Source: a virus. From it: DNA of 51,683 bases. The position numbers were made by a program, and so were the translations under genes. Within the stretch, counting starts at the first letter, position 1, and every line of letters begins with the position of its first letter. The notes under the pieces were generated by a model. It was not told the origin of the DNA. It did no database searches and was given only the letters and a program-made list of their open reading frames with translations. Of this stretch, positions 8,516 to 15,369 are shown one piece after another. Location: positions 1 to 51,683 of IMG/VR virus record IMGVR_UViG_3300032050_000195; one strand, 5' to 3'.

Positions 8516-8546
8516 TTGACATTTAATATATAACTCACTATATTTG
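8516..8546 (+). promoter_or_regulatory. Bacteroidota-type vegetative promoter for the tmRNA gene
   Basis: TTG at 8516-8518 and TATATTTG at 8539-8546 with a 20-nt spacer match the known Bacteroidota primary-sigma consensus TTG-N19-21-TAnnTTTG. The expected start is a few bases downstream, just ahead of the tmRNA 5' end at 8564. The region also contains TTTAATATATAA (8522-8533), so host and phage polymerase programmes may both transcribe the gene. This is the best evidence in the window for host identity. Confidence 0.75.
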
Positions 8547-8563
8547 TAGAAATTATTTTACAT

Positions 8564-8940
8564 GGGGATGAACTTGAATTGATTCGCAGGGTAAAGATGA
8601 TTAAGCAGGCATCGGTTTGGTAAAGTCCGATTAAAATAAATTATCAAAACAAGTAAACGGCAACGTTTCTAACGAAGTAGGAACCAGTGAAGATTTAGTA
8701 GCTGCTCTACAAAACAACTTGCTCACTGTGAATGAGCTTGAAGTAGCCTAATCTTAGGATACATTCTAAAAATTCACACTGAATCACAACAGTATAAATA
8801 GTGATAGTTTTTTGTTAGAGTGTTTTTGAGTCGAAACAACTAAATATTTTGTAAGTTAAAGAAAGAACTTTCTAAGCTTGTGAACGATTAAGCATTTCTA
8901 ACTGAGGAAGACCCCGTAGCGAAAACGGGCATCTCCACCA
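8564..8940 (+). ncRNA. ssrA: tmRNA (SsrA RNA)
   Basis: 377 nt. The tRNA-like half is complete: GGGGATG (8564-8570) pairs with CATCTCC (8930-8936, one G-U), then A and an encoded CCA. The T stem is CCCGT/ACGGG (8913-8917, 8925-8929) with loop AGCGAAA instead of TTCRANN. PK1 is clear: ATCGG/CCGAT (8611-8615, 8627-8631) and TTTGGTAA/TTATCAAA (8616-8623, 8641-8648). A long helix (8761-8769 with 8815-8823) encloses another pseudoknot (8778-8781/8790-8793 and 8783-8787/8801-8805). The likely resume codon is GGC at 8659, opening a 30-codon frame to TAA at 8749. tmRNA with SmpB frees stalled ribosomes. No SmpB gene is seen in the window, so host SmpB is presumably used. Confidence 0.9.
8659..8751 (+). 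other. tmRNA tag reading frame (30 codons)
   Basis: From GGC at 8659 the frame reads GNVSNEVGTSEDLVAAL, continues with 13 more residues ending LEVA, and stops at TAA (8749-8751). The other two frames stop within five or six codons. The GCTCA/TGAGC hairpin (8721-8725, 8733-8737) falls in its end, as P5 does in other tmRNAs. Known tags usually end in Ala-Ala for ClpXP recognition, and this one ends Val-Ala with the LVAA motif internal. The resume codon is inferred from its position after PK1. Confidence 0.6.
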
Positions 8941-8950
8941 ATTAACCACT

Positions 8951-9004
8951 CTAAAGATAGAATCTTTAGACCGACACCAACCATAAGGTTGGTGTTTCTT
9001 TTTT
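8951..9004 (+). terminator. Double hairpin terminator after tmRNA
   Basis: A perfect 8-bp stem CTAAAGAT/ATCTTTAG with an AGA loop (8951-8969) is followed by a 9-bp stem ACACCAACC/GGTTGGTGT with an ATAA loop (8974-8995) and a T-run. The second is a classic terminator. The first may protect or mark the 3' end for processing to CCA. Confidence 0.88.
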
Positions 9005-9746
9005 AATATATCTTAATTATTTTATCTGACTTGTTGTATATTGAATTTACTAATACAGTTAACCACTTTTCTTTATCTTTTCGATACAAATCGTCACTTA
9101 TTCGGACTATTCTCCAGTCGTTACCTATTACCCATTCTTCTAATAATCTATCTTTGGCTTGTTTTTCTTCTAATTGTCCGTATATGTCTTTGAAGTGCCA
9201 AATTCCGTCGTATTCTACTATCACTTTAAGATCATTTGAATAAATATCTCTTGTCAAAATTGTCTCTTTATATTTAAATCCACCTCCTGATGTCCATTTA
9301 TGTATTTTATAATTTTCTTTCAGATAATTTTTAATTTCTTCTTCGCCTTTTGATGTGAACCTTTTGTTTCTATTGGTATTGTTTCTTATTATTTTATTTG
9401 CATATTCTTCATTTTTCCACAGATTTTTACTAGAATCAGATATTTTCTTTTTTGTCTCAATTGAAGATCTTGATTTAGAACAAGAGTCAGAGCAAAAAAA
9501 TCTATTTTTTCTTTTTCTAAATTTACTACTGACTTCGTTTATTTTAAATTCCTTACCACACGTATTGCACGAAACATCGTGTTCTACAACTAATCTGTTT
9601 TTCTCATAATATTTCTTTTTTGCCTCTGATATTTTATTACCTCCTTTATCTCCATTTGTGGTGTTTTTATCACACCATCTTACATGATTCGCATATATAG
9701 AGTGTATACCTTCTATTTCTTTGTTACAATATTTACAAACTTTCAT
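9003..9746 (-). CDS. Free-standing homing endonuclease, Vsr/EDxHD-like
   Basis: 247 residues. Two zinc fingers (CKYCNK at residue 4; CNTCGKEF ... CSDSCSKS around 60-92) are followed by NUMOD-like helices (KKKISDSSKNLW). The C-terminal nuclease domain (from TSKGEEEI) contains VIVEYDGIWHFKD, the Glu-x-Asp...His pattern of Vsr-like homing nucleases, and ends in WRIVRIS. Such enzymes nick or cut DNA to spread their own gene. It lies tail-to-tail against the tmRNA terminator, suggesting the tmRNA locus or its flank was the insertion site. Its box shares a palindrome with the opposite gene at 9792. Confidence 0.8.
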   Translation of the reverse strand: MKVCKYCNKEIEGIHSIYANHVRWCDKNTTNGDKGGNKISEAKKKYYEKNRLVVEHDVSCNTCGKEFKINEVSSKFRKRKNRFFCSDSCSKSRSSIETKKKISDSSKNLWKNEEYANKIIRNNTNRNKRFTSKGEEEIKNYLKENYKIHKWTSGGGFKYKETILTRDIYSNDLKVIVEYDGIWHFKDIYGQLEEKQAKDRLLEEWVIGNDWRIVRISDDLYRKDKEKWLTVLVNSIYNKSDKIIKIY

Positions 9747-9761
9747 ATATTTTATTAATAT

Positions 9762-9778
9762 TTAATTATATATATTAA
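9762..9778. promoter_or_regulatory. Near-palindromic bidirectional ATATATA box
   Basis: TTAATTATATATATTAA reads as the box on both strands. The spacer is 21 nt to the minus-strand endonuclease (start 9746) and 17 nt to the plus-strand small gene (start 9792). Confidence 0.45.
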
Positions 9779-9791
9779 TAAAATTTTCCCT

Positions 9792-9962
9792 ATGAATAAA
9801 AAATATCAATCTAAAATTGATTACAGTAAGAAATACAATTCCTCTCTATCAACTTTTCAAATATCAAAAGAATTGCATAAGAGAGTTAAGGAGTATTGTC
9901 AAGTAAATGGTCTGAAGGTTAGAGATTTCTTGGAGTCTATTCTGGAATCATCAATTAGTTAG
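9792..9962 (+). CDS. Small ribbon-helix-helix-like protein
   Basis: 56 residues. After a Lys/Tyr-rich start comes STFQIS (beta strand), KELHKRVKEYCQVNG (helix) and KVRDFLESILES (helix), the layout of Arc/CopG ribbon-helix-helix DNA-binding proteins. A dimer would bind an operator, so it is a candidate small transcription regulator. It is preceded by its own ATATATA box 17 nt upstream. No toxin gene adjoins it, so I do not call it an antitoxin. The family call rests on pattern only. Confidence 0.6.
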   Translation: MNKKYQSKIDYSKKYNSSLSTFQISKELHKRVKEYCQVNGLKVRDFLESILESSIS

Positions 9963-10012
9963 TCAATAGGAGATTCATATAAAACATATAACATATTTTA
10001 AATATAATTTAT

Positions 10013-10513
10013 ATGATAGAATCATTTACTGGTAGATGGAGATTTCTTTCTAATTTTCACCCTTGTACTATCGAGTTTCAAGGAATTAAATACCCATCTG
10101 TTGAACATTACTACGTCGCAATGAAAATTAAAACTGACCAGCAAATTGAAGGTCGTAATATAACCTTAATTGATTGTAGAGAGATGATTTCAAGAATGAA
10201 AGATACTGCTAAAGTAAAACAACTTGGTAAAATTTTAAAACTCAGAAAAGATTGGGAATTGATAAAACTAGACACAATGCTTTTTGGTGTTAGAGAAAAA
10301 TTTAAAGATGAAGATCTAAGGCAAATGTTACTAGATACTGGAGATCAAGAACTTGTTGAGGGTAATAATTGGGGAGATAAATTTTGGGGAGTTAGTGCCG
10401 GAGAAGGACAGAATAATCTTGGTAAGATATTAATGAAGGTGAGAAAGGAAATAAGAGATGAAAATATAAAGCCTTCACTTGAGGACTTTCTTTTTTCTAA
10501 AGGAAAGTCGTAA
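10013..10513 (+). CDS. NADAR (YbiA-like) domain protein
   Basis: 166 residues. The family blocks are in order: GRWRFLSNFHPC (residues 6-17), YPSVEHYYVAMK (about 29-40) and NNWGDKFWGVSAGEGQNNLG (about 126-145). NADAR proteins act on ADP-ribose-type N-glycosidic bonds. YbiA removes riboflavin intermediates, and some NADARs are reported to reverse ADP-ribosylation of guanine in DNA as partners of DarT-type toxins. In a phage it may counter a DarT-like or NAD-based defence, or act in NAD metabolism; the sequence does not say which. It is convergent with the gene ending at 10514, with no space between them. Confidence 0.82.
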   Translation: MIESFTGRWRFLSNFHPCTIEFQGIKYPSVEHYYVAMKIKTDQQIEGRNITLIDCREMISRMKDTAKVKQLGKILKLRKDWELIKLDTMLFGVREKFKDEDLRQMLLDTGDQELVEGNNWGDKFWGVSAGEGQNNLGKILMKVRKEIRDENIKPSLEDFLFSKGKS

Positions 10514-10825
10514 TTATCTAAATTTAGAAGGATAGATATGTCTCCATTCGTGACCTTGTGGTATATCTTTTGCTCTGATACCAAAAATCTTTTTTTCAGG
10601 ACAAGTGTCCTCACCATCTATATAAAAATTGTTGTTACAAGCCCAAACTTCGATATTTCTACTTAATAACTGACCTTTTTCGAATGGGAATCTGATTCCG
10701 CTATCATTCTTTATTGAAACTATTCTACCTCCTAGTGTTTCAACTTCTATTATGAGGCTAGGATTTCTCTTTCCAGTGAATGTAGTCTTTTTAGAGTAAG
10801 ACTCAAATGTTTTTAGATGATTCAT
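10514..10825 (-). CDS. Unknown protein with targeting-like N-terminus
   Basis: 103 residues beginning MNHLKTFESYSKK, one of the clearest examples of the N-terminal pattern shared by many proteins here. The rest is beta-rich with two spaced cysteines (WACNNN, EDTCPEKK) and a C-terminal DIPQGHEWRHIYPSKF block. No known domain recognised. The box AATATATAC is 4 nt before the ATG, so a leaderless transcript is possible. Confidence 0.6.
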   Translation of the reverse strand: MNHLKTFESYSKKTTFTGKRNPSLIIEVETLGGRIVSIKNDSGIRFPFEKGQLLSRNIEVWACNNNFYIDGEDTCPEKKIFGIRAKDIPQGHEWRHIYPSKFR

Positions 10826-10828
10826 AAA

Positions 10829-10838
10829 GTATATATTA
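10829..10838 (-). promoter_or_regulatory. ATATATA-core box, 4-nt spacer
   Basis: AATATATAC on the minus strand, directly before the ATG at 10825, in the same close arrangement as at 6283-6293. Confidence 0.45.
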
Positions 10839-10906
10839 TTTAATTAAACTATAACACAGAAACTTTTACTAGGCTTTTGATATAATTATAAATAAATCTA
10901 TTTAAA

Positions 10907-11851
10907 ATGTCGATATTGAGTTACTTTGGAGGCAAGAGTTCCTCTACTTTTATGGAACTTATAAATTCCAAAATACCAAAAACTGGTATTAAAACTTATG
11001 TAGAGCCGTTTAGTGGAAGTTTCGCCACTTTTCTAGATGATGACTCACTAAATTTTGAAACAGTCATTTATAACGATAAGAATCGACATCAAGTCAATTT
11101 GATGAAGTGTTGTTCAAATCCGGTAGAATTTATTCCGTATTTAGAAGAACTTAAATCAACACTTTTACATACTACTGAAGCAGAACCATTGAAAAAATGG
11201 GATTTTTATAAAAAAATTTATAAACAGTATCAAAAAAATGATTTTTTAGATGATATGAATTTTGTAATCGGTGATTTTAAAAAGGCCGCTATTTATGCAT
11301 TTTTGATCACATCATCTCACAACTCTGTTTATCCAAGGGGCGGTGGTTTTAATGGATATAAAAAAGACAAGGATCGTCTTAAACTACAGGGTTTAATTGA
11401 CAAATTGAATAAAAATAAATATACACAAAAACTTCAATCGATTACTGAGTTTCTGAATATAGACTTTGAAGAATTGATCCTGAAATATGATTTAGAAGAA
11501 ACATATCTCTATTTGGATCCACCGTACGCGAGATTTGATAGTGATAAAGGCGAAGATGATGCTAAAAGATTATTCTGGTATGGATCAGACGCAGATGGGG
11601 TATTCGGTCCGGCTTCTCACAGAAGACTTCTTGAATTGATTAAATCATCAAAAAGTCGATGGTCACTTTCTTACTATTATTTTCCACTTCTTGAAGAACT
11701 TTTGCCGAAAGATAAATATATCTGGACTGAAAAGGAAGTTTTTAGAAGTTCTGCTCATGGTGGTAATAATTCTAGTAATAAAAAAGAACAATCAAAGGGT
11801 GTGGAATTGTTAATTCTAAATTATGATCCTAAAACTGGAGAAAAACTATGA
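10907..11851 (+). CDS. DNA adenine methyltransferase, Dam/D12 class
   Basis: 314 residues. YFGGKSS (residues 5-11) and EPFSGSFATF (about 37-46) form the SAM-binding region, and LYLDPPYARFD (about 201-211) is the catalytic DPPY motif, in the alpha-class order of Dam and T4 Dam. It methylates adenine N6 in a short DNA site, probably to protect phage DNA from restriction. Its stop overlaps the ATG of the sigma factor gene (ATGA), so the two are translationally coupled. No cognate restriction enzyme is nearby. Confidence 0.88.
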   Translation: MSILSYFGGKSSSTFMELINSKIPKTGIKTYVEPFSGSFATFLDDDSLNFETVIYNDKNRHQVNLMKCCSNPVEFIPYLEELKSTLLHTTEAEPLKKWDFYKKIYKQYQKNDFLDDMNFVIGDFKKAAIYAFLITSSHNSVYPRGGGFNGYKKDKDRLKLQGLIDKLNKNKYTQKLQSITEFLNIDFEELILKYDLEETYLYLDPPYARFDSDKGEDDAKRLFWYGSDADGVFGPASHRRLLELIKSSKSRWSLSYYYFPLLEELLPKDKYIWTEKEVFRSSAHGGNNSSNKKEQSKGVELLILNYDPKTGEKL

Positions 11852-12459
11852 AAGAAAGAAAAAGAGGTCGATTAGGACCTGTGTATACAACACACGAAGA
11901 AGATAAAGCTCTCGTCAAAGAAGCTGTAGATGGTAAACAATCTGCCTATAATACACTTGTTCAGAAGTATAAACCTATTCTTTTCATTGCAGCAAAGAGA
12001 AGGCTTTCATATTACTCAGATGATGATTTAGAAGACATTGTCATGTCGGTTTTGGGTAATTCCTTTGTTAAAATTAAACAATATGATCCTACAAGAGCAA
12101 AGTTTTTCTGGTGGATCTTAGCTTGTCTACACAATCATATTAGTAGTCTTTATAGAAGAGATAAGTTAGTTAACAAGGAAAAGACTGTAAATTTGAAAGA
12201 TGCTGGTAATTTTGCAGTTAATAATGAATTTGACTTTACAGAAGATTATGATAAAGAACAAGTTTCAAAACTCGTAAGATTATTAATAGATAAATTACCA
12301 GAAGATCACTCAAAAGCTATTACACTTAGATATTTTAAAAACTATACAAACGAACAAATAGCTGAAGAATTAGGATGTAAGCCAAATGATGTTTGGTATA
12401 AATTAAAAAAAGCTAAAGAAACACTTAAAAAGCTTTCTAAAAATGGAAAATTATTTTAA
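11848..12459 (+). CDS. Sigma-70 family factor, ECF-like
   Basis: 203 residues. Region 2 spans about residues 35-105, with core-binding and minus-10-reading helices (LEDIVMSVLGNSFVKI, then FFWWILACLHNHISSLYRR). Region 4 is the last 55 residues, with the helix-turn-helix TNEQIAEELGCKPNDVWYKL. It would direct host RNA polymerase to phage promoters, the job T4 gives to gp55. It is the natural candidate for reading the ATATATA boxes of this window, though that link is inferred. The start overlaps the methyltransferase stop, and the end overlaps the next gene by 17 nt. Confidence 0.82.
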   Translation: MKERKRGRLGPVYTTHEEDKALVKEAVDGKQSAYNTLVQKYKPILFIAAKRRLSYYSDDDLEDIVMSVLGNSFVKIKQYDPTRAKFFWWILACLHNHISSLYRRDKLVNKEKTVNLKDAGNFAVNNEFDFTEDYDKEQVSKLVRLLIDKLPEDHSKAITLRYFKNYTNEQIAEELGCKPNDVWYKLKKAKETLKKLSKNGKLF

Positions 12460-13162
12460 AAATTTAAAAATTTCCGATTTTAGTTTATTTAAACATTTTA
12501 CAAATCACAGATTACCACTTAATAACTATCAGACTGGAAAGATACACATAAGTTTATCTAGAGACATAATTCAATCTGAAGAAATAATTTTAGACAGTTT
12601 TTTTGAAAATACTATTCAAAAAATTGAATATCATATTTTAGAAGTACTTTTTTCCAAGTTCAAATCTTCTCTAAGAGAGGATTTTGTTGATACGAGATTT
12701 GATAAAGAATTGAGTTTTCATTTTGAAAGATTCAATTTGAAAAATGTTATTTTAAGCCATAGTCACTTTTTGAAGTTCACAGATTTTTTACTTAACTTAA
12801 ATCTACCAATAACAATAACTAATAATTATCAAGCACCAACATCATCTATTTTTAGTGATTTAGGTAAGTTTCACGGAGTTGGAATATACTATATAAAACC
12901 TAATTTAGATAAAAATATACAAGTCGGAGATTCTGAGTTTTACAGTTTTGATGAAATATATTTTGACATTTGTGATTTTAATTACTATATTAGTGAAGAT
13001 TATGTTTCAGATTTAGTTAATTTACAAGTTGGTTTCAAATACTATTTATCTTTGATAAATCCGTGTAAATTTCACTTGATTGAAAATGAAAAATCACCAA
13101 ATTATATAAAATTCACAAGAGAACTAAGAGATAATAAAATTTCTAAAATACTATATGATTAA
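12443..13162 (+). CDS. Unknown protein in sigma factor operon
   Basis: 239 residues, rich in Phe, Tyr, Asn and Ile. The start overlaps the sigma gene by 17 nt and the end overlaps the following gene by 8 nt, so it belongs to a four-gene operon from 10907. Mixed alpha/beta pattern; a segment near residue 140 reads KFHGVGIYYIKPN. No catalytic signature or membrane segment recognised. A partner of the sigma factor is possible from position only. Confidence 0.55.
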   Translation: MENYFKNLKISDFSLFKHFTNHRLPLNNYQTGKIHISLSRDIIQSEEIILDSFFENTIQKIEYHILEVLFSKFKSSLREDFVDTRFDKELSFHFERFNLKNVILSHSHFLKFTDFLLNLNLPITITNNYQAPTSSIFSDLGKFHGVGIYYIKPNLDKNIQVGDSEFYSFDEIYFDICDFNYYISEDYVSDLVNLQVGFKYYLSLINPCKFHLIENEKSPNYIKFTRELRDNKISKILYD

Positions 13163-13547
13163 AGATTTAAATAGAATTTCAAAATTAGGTTATGAGTGTG
13201 AGATTCACTGGAATACACACATTCAAATTTATTTCGATTTTTCAAAATTTTCTGATAAATTCTTATTTGACGAGACACTATCTGTTTTGACTTGCATGTA
13301 TGATGAACAATTTTCAAATCATAATTTTGAAAAATATGTAGAAGAGTGTTCACATATTTTCTATACTTGGTATAGTCAAAATCATGAACTTGTTCAATCG
13401 TATATTGACCAGTCCGAATCTTCTTCTAATTATTCGAAATCTGACAAATACTCCTCTAATCGAGAAAAATTGGAAAAACTGTGCCTGGGTGATGTCACAA
13501 AAGAGGTGATTAGACAAATACAAATTGATGATGTTATTGACTACTGA
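13155..13547 (+). CDS. Unknown protein, end of sigma factor operon
   Basis: 130 residues. Its ATG lies in the last codons of the preceding gene. The sequence has an aromatic N-terminal half, a Ser-rich stretch (QSESSSNYSKSDKYSS, about residues 86-101) and a helical end. It is convergent with the gene ending at 13541, with a 7-nt overlap. No family recognised. Confidence 0.5.
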   Translation: MIKDLNRISKLGYECEIHWNTHIQIYFDFSKFSDKFLFDETLSVLTCMYDEQFSNHNFEKYVEECSHIFYTWYSQNHELVQSYIDQSESSSNYSKSDKYSSNREKLEKLCLGDVTKEVIRQIQIDDVIDY

Positions 13548-13954
13548 CGAGCTTCTTTGAGAGCCTCAGAGATTATCATATCAATATCAAAATCAATAGA
13601 ATCACTTTTCATATCAGATTCTAATTCCATAATTGCAATTTTCAAAGTCTCAACAAACTTTCCATAAGATACTGAATCTTTAATAGATGATATAACATCA
13701 CTGTTAGCAACTGATTCTCTTAGTGATGCAATTTTATCTTTTAAAAGATCTGGATTGTTATCAAAATCTAATTTATGAGTTACTTTATTATACTTAATTC
13801 TTGGATTACTAATTAATTGTTGACGTTCAGAATTTGGTTTATTTTGTCTCTTGAGCTTTTCAAGTTCTTCCTTTTCAGCGTCTTTATTAAAGTCTTTGAA
13901 ATTAACAACTTTTCTATTTATATTAAATGTTGGTTGATTATCTTTATAAGTCAT
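13541..13954 (-). CDS. Unknown helical protein
   Basis: 137 residues, highly charged. The N-terminal 25 residues (MTYKDNQPTFNINRKV then NFKDFNK) look flexible. From residue 30 on it is predicted helical with many Lys/Glu, ending LDFDNNPDLLKDK ... DIDMIISEALKEARQ. Such proteins are common as small structural or chaperone-like factors in T4-type genomes, but none is identified here. The ATATATA core lies 20 nt before the ATG, overlapping the end of the upstream gene. Confidence 0.5.
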   Translation of the reverse strand: MTYKDNQPTFNINRKVVNFKDFNKDAEKEELEKLKRQNKPNSERQQLISNPRIKYNKVTHKLDFDNNPDLLKDKIASLRESVANSDVISSIKDSVSYGKFVETLKIAIMELESDMKSDSIDFDIDMIISEALKEARQ

Positions 13955-13973
13955 AATAAGATATTAAATTTTA

Positions 13974-13984
13974 GTATATATTAT
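13974..13984 (-). promoter_or_regulatory. ATATATA-core box inside the end of the upstream gene
   Basis: Minus-strand AATATATACT, 20 nt before the ATG at 13954. It overlaps the stop region of the gene ending at 13981. Confidence 0.4.
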
Positions 13985-14682
13985 TTTTTACTGATAGTAT
14001 TTATTATAGTATTTGTTACAGATCCTGGTATTTCCGTTTTTTCAATTTTAAAATCACTTAAATCTATACCACTTATCAAATTTCTAAATTTTCTATCTGT
14101 ATATGACCATCCGTTAGACTTTATTACAATTTTATCATCTTCTAGTCTTATAGTAGTATCATTTGCAAAATCACTTTTACTCGCATAATTTCTTCTTTTA
14201 ATTTCTTTGAATACCTGAGTGATTTTAGTAACTGATTGATCTACTTCGGTATCTAATAATATAAAAAGATAGATAGCAGGCCTATATGAAACTGAACCAG
14301 TGTTTATATGTAAAAAACAATTATCATATCTTTGTGATATTTGTCCTAGTTCTCTAAAAATTGTAAATATTTTCTTGTCACTAATTAAACTTCTTTTTCC
14401 AAACCCAGTTGGTAATTCTAAATTTCCTTCAAGTTGTTGTATTGGAACTTCGATACAAAAACAATATTTATCATCATTGTATATTGGTTTGTTGTGTATG
14501 ATACTAAAAACTTTGTCACCGGGTTGTGCCCTATCGATTGCTTGCTTACTAAAATATCCTTTGTGTATTTCAAAATTTATTAACTCATCTCTTAGGTCAA
14601 GTAAAATATCATTAAGTTCACTCTCATCATCTTCATGAGACTCACGTATCAACTCTATGAATTTTAAAATTTTGTTTTTCAT
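13981..14682 (-). CDS. Unknown protein with targeting-like N-terminus
   Basis: 233 residues, starting MKNKILKFIELIRESHED, a longer version of the recurring start pattern (aromatic/basic helix ending in Glu-Ser). It is followed by an acidic helix and alternating beta strands (FCIEVPIQQL, CFLHINTGSV, AIYLFILLD). The ATG overlaps the stop of the upstream gene (ATGA). General layout resembles the neighbour at 14679-15368 and other alpha/beta unknowns in the window. No enzymatic motif. Confidence 0.55.
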   Translation of the reverse strand: MKNKILKFIELIRESHEDDESELNDILLDLRDELINFEIHKGYFSKQAIDRAQPGDKVFSIIHNKPIYNDDKYCFCIEVPIQQLEGNLELPTGFGKRSLISDKKIFTIFRELGQISQRYDNCFLHINTGSVSYRPAIYLFILLDTEVDQSVTKITQVFKEIKRRNYASKSDFANDTTIRLEDDKIVIKSNGWSYTDRKFRNLISGIDLSDFKIEKTEIPGSVTNTIINTISKK

Positions 14683-15368
14683 TTTAGCTTTTTATCTAGT
14701 ATTCTAGCAATATTTGATCCTATTGTGAAGTGTATGTTTCTTAACGTATCAGATTCTACTGTCTCAATGTCATCCATAAATTTGAACTGGTATCTATATG
14801 AATCATTTTTTTCATCATCACTTGCTCTGTCAATTTTGTAAATTGAAACATCGAATTTATAATTGTTATTCACATCCACTTCAAAATCAAATGTTGTTTT
14901 ATCACAAGGAGTAGTTTTGAACTTTGGTTCATACTTTACATCGAAAATAGAATAGTCTGTAATTTTTGCTCTCCTCATATAATAATTTAAGAACATAGCA
15001 GGGGCTTCAATAAAGTCGGAAAGAATCTGAATGTCTTCTCCAAAGTCATTAGACTCAATTATGTCTTCAATCTTGTTTTTCATATCAACTATATTGTTAA
15101 AATCTACTTTTCTATAATTACAGTTAATATCATAGAGATAGATAAAAGAGTTATCAAGTAATTTTCTCTTTTCCAAATCTGTTTTAAATATGAATTTTGT
15201 ATGTATAATTAAAGTATCTTCAATTGAAAGTCCGTGGATTGAAATTACAAGTTTATAGAATTCACCACCGGGTGATTTTTCCCAAGTTGTTTCAACAGAT
15301 TGTACGAGACCATTTTCTTCACTAAAAATATCTTTAAATGTTTGTTCTATTTCAGCAATTCTTATCAT
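14679..15368 (-). CDS. Unknown alpha/beta protein
   Basis: 229 residues. The start MIRIAEIEQTFKDIFSEE loosely fits the shared N-terminal pattern. Two similar halves of beta strands are separated by a helix with DFIEAPAMFLNYYMRRA. It is translated with its neighbours: ATGA overlap with the downstream gene and a 1-nt gap to the nucleotidyltransferase gene upstream. No family recognised. Confidence 0.52.
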   Translation of the reverse strand: MIRIAEIEQTFKDIFSEENGLVQSVETTWEKSPGGEFYKLVISIHGLSIEDTLIIHTKFIFKTDLEKRKLLDNSFIYLYDINCNYRKVDFNNIVDMKNKIEDIIESNDFGEDIQILSDFIEAPAMFLNYYMRRAKITDYSIFDVKYEPKFKTTPCDKTTFDFEVDVNNNYKFDVSIYKIDRASDDEKNDSYRYQFKFMDDIETVESDTLRNIHFTIGSNIARILDKKLK

Positions 15369-15369
15369 T

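Noticed and set aside
8564-8940. Group I intron inside the tmRNA gene, suggested by the adjacent homing endonuclease
   Set aside because: PK1, tag frame, later pseudoknots and the tRNA-like half are continuous at normal tmRNA length; no intron core is seen.
9792-9962. Ribbon-helix-helix gene as an antitoxin
   Set aside because: No toxin-like gene is adjacent; the neighbour is NADAR with its own upstream region. A link to NADAR cannot be excluded but is not supported.
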